In this document: positions 5,762 through 8,656 of the stretch, one piece after another
Numbering within the stretch: the stretch's first letter is position 1
Layout of the letters: each line of letters opens with the position of its first letter
NCBI GenBank assembly: GCA_030672605.1
Contig: DAOVGE010000213.1
Span: 1-8,656, forward strand
DNA: 8,656 bases
Source: Methanosarcinales archaeon
Lineage (GTDB): Archaea; Halobacteriota; Methanosarcinia; Methanosarcinales; Methanogasteraceae
Direction of reading: 5' to 3'
Made by a program: the position numbers and the translations under genes
The notes under the pieces: generated by a model
What the model was told of the DNA's origin: nothing
The model's input: the letters and a program-made list of their open reading frames with translations, nothing else
Databases searched by the model: none

Positions 5762-6003
5762 AGATTACACAAGATTACTGGTTCTGACGTTTTCTGTGGT
5801 CGATAGCAGTAGCCCTCACATGTGTAGAAATCGCGGGCGTCACTCCTTCGTCTTTCTCGTCTTTGCGACTTTGCGACTTTGCGTTGAATCAGAGAAACGC
5901 AAAGACGCGAGGGCGCAAAGACGCGAAGAATGAAAAATCACTTCTTCCGGCATCTTTTGAAAACCACAGAATCCGTTAGAATTAGCAAGATTACACAAGA
6001 TTA
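5762..6003. repeat. 16-bp direct repeats bounding composite element 2
   Basis: AGATTACACAAGATTA occurs identically at 5762-5777 and 5988-6003, 226 bp apart. Each copy contains AGATTA twice at 10-bp spacing. Between them lie a perfect 9-bp inverted repeat, TTCTGTGGT (5792-5800) and ACCACAGAA (5963-5971), and then the CTTTGCG array. The direct and inverted pairs are both centred near 5882. This could be an insertion flanked by a duplication or two members of a dispersed family. Confidence 0.75.
5846..5928. repeat. CTTTGCG/CGCAAAG phased inverted array
   Basis: CTTTGCG occurs at 5861, 5869 and 5877, exactly 8 bp apart, preceded by diverged units (from about 5846). After a 14-base spacer (5884-5897) come CGCAAAG (5898), CGCGAGG (5906), CGCAAAG (5914) and CGCGAAG (5922), again every 8 bp. 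The mirrored plan resembles the CACGAAT element with another unit sequence and period. Confidence 0.88.
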
Positions 6004-6033
6004 ACACAGAAATCTTGTGGTTCATACCACAAG
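5994..6033. promoter_or_regulatory. Two mutually exclusive hairpins beyond the radical SAM gene
   Basis: CACAAGATT (5994-6002) pairs with AATCTTGTG (6011-6019), 8-base loop. CTTGTGG (6014-6020), sharing six bases with that arm, pairs instead with CCACAAG (6027-6033), 6-base loop. Both are perfect. A smaller CGAG/CTCG hairpin follows at 6039-6052. On the minus strand these lie 20-80 bases past the radical SAM stop and could mark its transcript end, though there is no strong T-run. Confidence 0.4.
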
Positions 6034-6071
6034 TTACCCGAGCATATACTCGAGAACAGCCTTTTTGATGC

Positions 6072-7016
6072 TCAACCCCACGGCTCGAGCAGGCATGCCG
6101 GACACCGATCTCTGAGCTCGCAGTCCCCGCACGATCGTGGATATCGGTTGCAGCCAGCACGCCTGAGATACTGCGCAGCGACTTCTGCCTCGCTTCCGCC
6201 CGGAATCTCGGTTGGATAATATCCGGACCATGCAACGTCGGTCAGTCCGGCATCCCTGCACTGCTCGGTCAGATCGTTCATCAGATCCTTGCTGGGTCCG
6301 GGATGGTAATACAATATGAAGTTCGGTCTGAATCCGATCAATCGGTACGGTATCGATGGATCGATCTCTGCGATGAATGCTGCGATTCTTGCGATCTGGT
6401 GCTCGGTGATACCTGGTATCACCACTGTTCTGAATACGCGGATATTCTCCCTGGCATCCGTTGCAAGTACGCTCGCATTCCTGAGTACTGGTGTGGATGG
6501 TGCGCCTGTCAGCATCCGGTGCACATCATCGTCGTACGCCTTGATCTCATAAGAGATCGATGTCGCGATGTCGATCACTCGTTCCAAGGTCTTTTGCGTG
6601 CAGAAACCATTGGTTGCAATCCCCACACCGATATCCGGATCTTTTTTTTGGATTATCCGCACCACCTCCTCGATATAGGGTAGATGGATCGTTGGCTCGC
6701 CCCCTGTGAAACTGATCTTATCGGTGTCGGGCATCATTCTGGACATCGCTTCTGCTGCCAGTCTCTCTGGCTCTACATAATCCCGGTAGAACCATTGCGC
6801 ATCAGGGTACTGCGATATCCGGTAAGCATTGCAGTAGATGCATCGAAAAGAGCATCCGAGCATGGTAACCGAGTAACTGGCAAGTCTTCTTGAGAGCATT
6901 GTGTATGCGATCTGCGGCAACTCTGCCCGGCATACGCCACGCTCGCCATTGAGTCGGTTGACTCCGCACTTCCATTCACAGAGATCACATCGCGCAAACT
7001 CGGATAGATACTGCAC
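6072..7016 (-). CDS. Radical SAM protein, PflA/PflX-like, with extra cysteine clusters
   Basis: The product has 314 residues. The radical SAM motif CSFRCIYC (C55, C59, C62) should bind the 4Fe-4S cluster that cleaves S-adenosylmethionine; FTGGEP (103-108) is the SAM-binding GGE motif. An N-terminal set C10, C13, C17, C29 (within CDLCEWKCGVN and GERGVC) resembles the zinc or Fe-S motif at the start of PflX-like proteins. The C-terminus has five more cysteines (C289, C296, C299, C305, C308), suggesting an auxiliary cluster that simple activases lack. The start is GTG at 7014-7016, as no other in-frame start lies nearby; the ribosome site is weak. No glycyl-radical enzyme or other partner lies nearby, so the substrate is unknown. 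It stands alone on the minus strand, converging with the Roadblock gene. Superfamily certain, reaction unknown. Confidence 0.94.
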   Translation of the reverse strand: MQYLSEFARCDLCEWKCGVNRLNGERGVCRAELPQIAYTMLSRRLASYSVTMLGCSFRCIYCNAYRISQYPDAQWFYRDYVEPERLAAEAMSRMMPDTDKISFTGGEPTIHLPYIEEVVRIIQKKDPDIGVGIATNGFCTQKTLERVIDIATSISYEIKAYDDDVHRMLTGAPSTPVLRNASVLATDARENIRVFRTVVIPGITEHQIARIAAFIAEIDPSIPYRLIGFRPNFILYYHPGPSKDLMNDLTEQCRDAGLTDVAWSGYYPTEIPGGSEAEVAAQYLRRAGCNRYPRSCGDCELRDRCPACLLEPWG

Positions 7017-7067
7017 GATCCACGATATGGTGCCGGGTGCTGAAATAGATTGTGGTTATGCGGGTGG

Positions 7068-7100
7068 ATTGCGATTCATTAACATTTTTGAAAACTCGCA
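7068..7100 (-). promoter_or_regulatory. Weak candidate promoter of the radical SAM gene
   Basis: Read on the minus strand, TTTTCAAAAATG followed by TTAATGAA could serve as B-recognition element and A/T box, placing the start about 35 bases before the GTG. The match to consensus is poor and no better box was found in the 254-bp divergent spacer. Confidence 0.25.
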
Positions 7101-7194
7101 CGATTCGTTCAAAGTTTTTTCATTCGTGGGTGTATCAGCATCGGAGAAGCCATTTCGGAAGCGAGCGCCAGAGCAATATGGCAGTCTCCGGTGT

Positions 7195-7262
7195 GAAGAA
7201 ACATTTATATGTCATGAAGCTTACGTGCCTTTATACAGATTTATAATACTATGTATCGGAGG
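7195..7262 (+). promoter_or_regulatory. Promoter and Shine-Dalgarno site of the DUF3344 pair
   Basis: GAAGAAAC (7195-7202) then TTTATATG (7204-7211) is a near-consensus archaeal BRE/TATA pair, predicting a start near 7230-7235 and a leader of about 38 bases. GGAGG (7258-7262) lies 8 bases before the ATG at 7271. Two further TTTATA boxes follow (about 7230-7236 and 7240-7247); the last would give an almost leaderless transcript that bypasses GGAGG, so the first is favoured. Confidence 0.7.
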
Positions 7263-7270
7263 ATGATATC

Positions 7271-8344
7271 ATGAAACATATAATAATAGCAATGCTTATA
7301 CTCTCCCTCATACCCATCATAGCGGCAGAGGATGCCTCCGGCGGGCACGAACAGAACGACCATGCCGGCGAGAGCTACGCCGGCGACAATCCACTCCTCA
7401 TATACCAACACGGAAACATCAGAGGAGACCTCATCTACACAATCGGGGACAGCAAGTACTCTGGCAGGCTACACCCGAATGCAACATACACTGTTAATCT
7501 TCCGATCGAACTCCCGACAGGGGCAACCGTTGAGTTCGCACGACTGTATACGTACTGGACATGGAGTTATATCGAGAGCGATGGCACGTATCCGGATATG
7601 CTGGTCACATTTGGCGGAATGGAGATAAATCCCGATCAGACCTTCACAGACCGCAAGGGAACACCGCCTTATGATTATCCGGCTGGGACATACTGCTACG
7701 ACGTAACTGAGCAGGTTGAATCCGGCGGCGCGTACACGGCAGTCGTTGAAAATGCAGCCACCGACTTTAAAAAGTTCTGCATGAACGGAATCGGGCTTTT
7801 GGTTATTTACAACGATCCGGACGAGGATGAGATCGAGTACTGGGTCAAAGAAGGATGCGATTTTATCTACGCCAATGAGGAGGTCGGCATAACAGCGGAA
7901 GAGGCAACCACGGAATTTGTCTTCGAAGGAGACGTCCATCAGGGCGATGTGGCGGATGTGACGCGAGCGATTCTCACAACCGTCGTTGCTTCCGGGGACA
8001 AGGGTGAAAACACCCTGACATTCAATGAGGAGACGTATCGCGAGGTGTATGCAGGCGATCCGTCTACGTATCTCGCAATCGATGAGCGCGATGTGAGCGC
8101 GCATCTGGTAGCCCGCGATAACACGGTGCAGATCAAGGATGATGGCGACTTCATGGCTCCAAGCAACGCGTTTCTTGTGGTCTCTTACGGATCGCATCAA
8201 CCGTCATCCGAATCACCAACCGAATCGACATCAGAACCGGCATCGGCATCAGAACCGGCATCAGAATCGACACCAGGGTTCGGATCACTCCTTACGATTC
8301 TCACAATCACCGTATCAATCACTGCATTAAGAAGACGACTATGA
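7271..8344 (+). CDS. Exported DUF3344-type surface protein with PGF-CTERM signal
   Basis: The product has 357 residues. An N-terminal signal peptide (about 1-19, ending AA before ED) leads into an acidic, extracellular-type region (about 35-310) resembling DUF3344 proteins of methanogens, with segments such as ARLYTYWTW and NGIGLLVIYNDP. A Ser/Thr/Pro/Glu-rich linker (about 310-334) follows, then TPGFG (334-338), a hydrophobic stretch and a basic RRRL end. That C-terminus fits a PGF-CTERM signal, which archaeosortase A cleaves while attaching the protein to a membrane lipid; no archaeosortase gene is in the window. The linker DNA carries an 18-bp tandem repeat (8229-8262). The gene overlaps the next by 4 bases and has its own promoter. 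The domain call is by resemblance; the role (S-layer, adhesion or other) is unknown. Confidence 0.87.
   Translation: MKHIIIAMLILSLIPIIAAEDASGGHEQNDHAGESYAGDNPLLIYQHGNIRGDLIYTIGDSKYSGRLHPNATYTVNLPIELPTGATVEFARLYTYWTWSYIESDGTYPDMLVTFGGMEINPDQTFTDRKGTPPYDYPAGTYCYDVTEQVESGGAYTAVVENAATDFKKFCMNGIGLLVIYNDPDEDEIEYWVKEGCDFIYANEEVGITAEEATTEFVFEGDVHQGDVADVTRAILTTVVASGDKGENTLTFNEETYREVYAGDPSTYLAIDERDVSAHLVARDNTVQIKDDGDFMAPSNAFLVVSYGSHQPSSESPTESTSEPASASEPASESTPGFGSLLTILTITVSITALRRRL
8229..8262 (+). repeat. 18-bp tandem repeat in the surface-protein linker
   Basis: CATCAGAACCGGCATC appears at 8229-8244 and again at 8247-8262, an 18-bp in-frame period coding for the SEPASA/SEPASE part of the low-complexity stalk. 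Such repeats can change in copy number by slippage. Confidence 0.75.
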
Positions 8345-8656
8345 ACTGGAATACCGTTCGAGAGGATGCACACCATCGTGTCAACGAAATCGGGTACGTA
8401 CTGACAGTAGTGCTTATAGTATCCTCTCTGCCCACTGCATCCGCACAATACGCCTCTGACGGATTCAACCTCGATACGATCAGGCACGATACCGTTGTAG
8501 GAGGCGTCTATGTCAATGGTGGGCACGGGGTGGGCACCTCGCCATACACAGAGGTCTTTAACGACGTTCCTTCCGATCTTCTCTTCACATATCTCTATGT
8601 GGGTGTGAAAGGCGGCACAAAGGAAGCGACCGGCTGGGTTTCGGTGGTATTTAATG
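8341..8656 (+). CDS. Second DUF3344-type exported protein, 3' end outside the window
   Basis: The ATG at 8341 overlaps the previous stop as ATGA and opens a frame of 105 codons that reaches the window edge without a stop. The N-terminus has a rather long polar stretch (1-18), a hydrophobic core (about 19-30) and a PTASA site, so cleavage after residue 35 is likely. The mature part contains VVGGVYVNGGHG and FTYLYVGVKGGTKEATGW, which closely resemble the start of DUF3344 domains. No clear Shine-Dalgarno site precedes it, so translation probably depends on coupling to the first gene. With that gene it forms a pair of related surface proteins. The C-terminal sorting signal cannot be checked here. 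The family call is fairly secure. Confidence 0.85.
   Translation, partial: MNWNTVREDAHHRVNEIGYVLTVVLIVSSLPTASAQYASDGFNLDTIRHDTVVGGVYVNGGHGVGTSPYTEVFNDVPSDLLFTYLYVGVKGGTKEATGWVSVVFN

Larger units (their letters stand above)
5317..6071. other. Repeat-rich non-coding region
   Basis: 755 bp between the converging Roadblock and radical SAM genes. Frames here run through repeats and show no protein character. Two composite elements occupy much of it: 5344-5558, with a phased CACGAAT inverted array inside a longer inverted repeat, and 5762-6003, with a CTTTGCG array inside a 9-bp inverted repeat inside 16-bp direct repeats. Between them, 5559-5761 has only a small hairpin (5640-5646 with 5651-5657, one G-U pair) whose right side repeats CTGTTTCTG. 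No tRNA or rRNA was seen. Confidence 0.8.

Noticed and set aside
5733..5933. Short frames across the CTTTGCG element on both strands
   Set aside because: The predicted peptides consist largely of translated repeats.
7469..8200. Minus-strand open frame opposite the first DUF3344 gene
   Set aside because: Antisense shadow of a gene with promoter, ribosome site, signal peptide and sorting signal.

Overview
The window looks like chromosomal DNA of a euryarchaeon, most likely a methanogen or ANME-type relative of the Methanosarcinales or Methanophagales. The grounds are archaeal BRE/TATA promoters with good Shine-Dalgarno sites, a double KaiC-domain ATPase, a Roadblock/LC7 protein, a PflX-like radical SAM enzyme and two DUF3344 surface proteins, one ending in a PGF-CTERM archaeosortase signal. 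The lineage is inferred from family content; no marker gene such as mcr or rRNA is present.

Layout: 1-647 is non-coding, with phased short repeats, foldable sequence and the promoter of the first operon. 648-4882 is a tight plus-strand operon: KaiC-like ATPase, two small three-helix membrane proteins, and a dCache-HAMP-PAS histidine kinase, joined by overlaps or gaps of at most a few bases. 4957-5316 is a Roadblock/LC7 gene with its own promoter, which has a short palindrome at the expected transcription start. 5317-6071 is 755 bp of non-coding DNA holding two nested repeat elements built from 7-base units. 6072-7016 is a minus-strand radical SAM gene. 7271-8344 and 8341-end are two overlapping genes for exported DUF3344 proteins; the second runs off the window.

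How the genes may work together: the first five genes look like one signalling module. The kinase senses something outside the membrane and possibly redox state inside it. The small membrane proteins may be partners of the kinase, and the KaiC-like ATPase and Roadblock protein may be cytoplasmic switch parts. No response regulator is present, so the output is unknown. The radical SAM gene and the surface-protein pair are separate units.

The least explained signal is in the non-coding DNA. At least five motif families (CTCTGTG, AATCTGTG, CACGAAT, CTTTGCG, AAGATTA) occur as arrays with 8-10 bp spacing. Three of the families form mirrored inverted pairs around a short spacer. In the clearest case the 7-base units are conserved but the 2-base linkers between them are not complementary. 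That argues for binding of phased units rather than for a simple hairpin.
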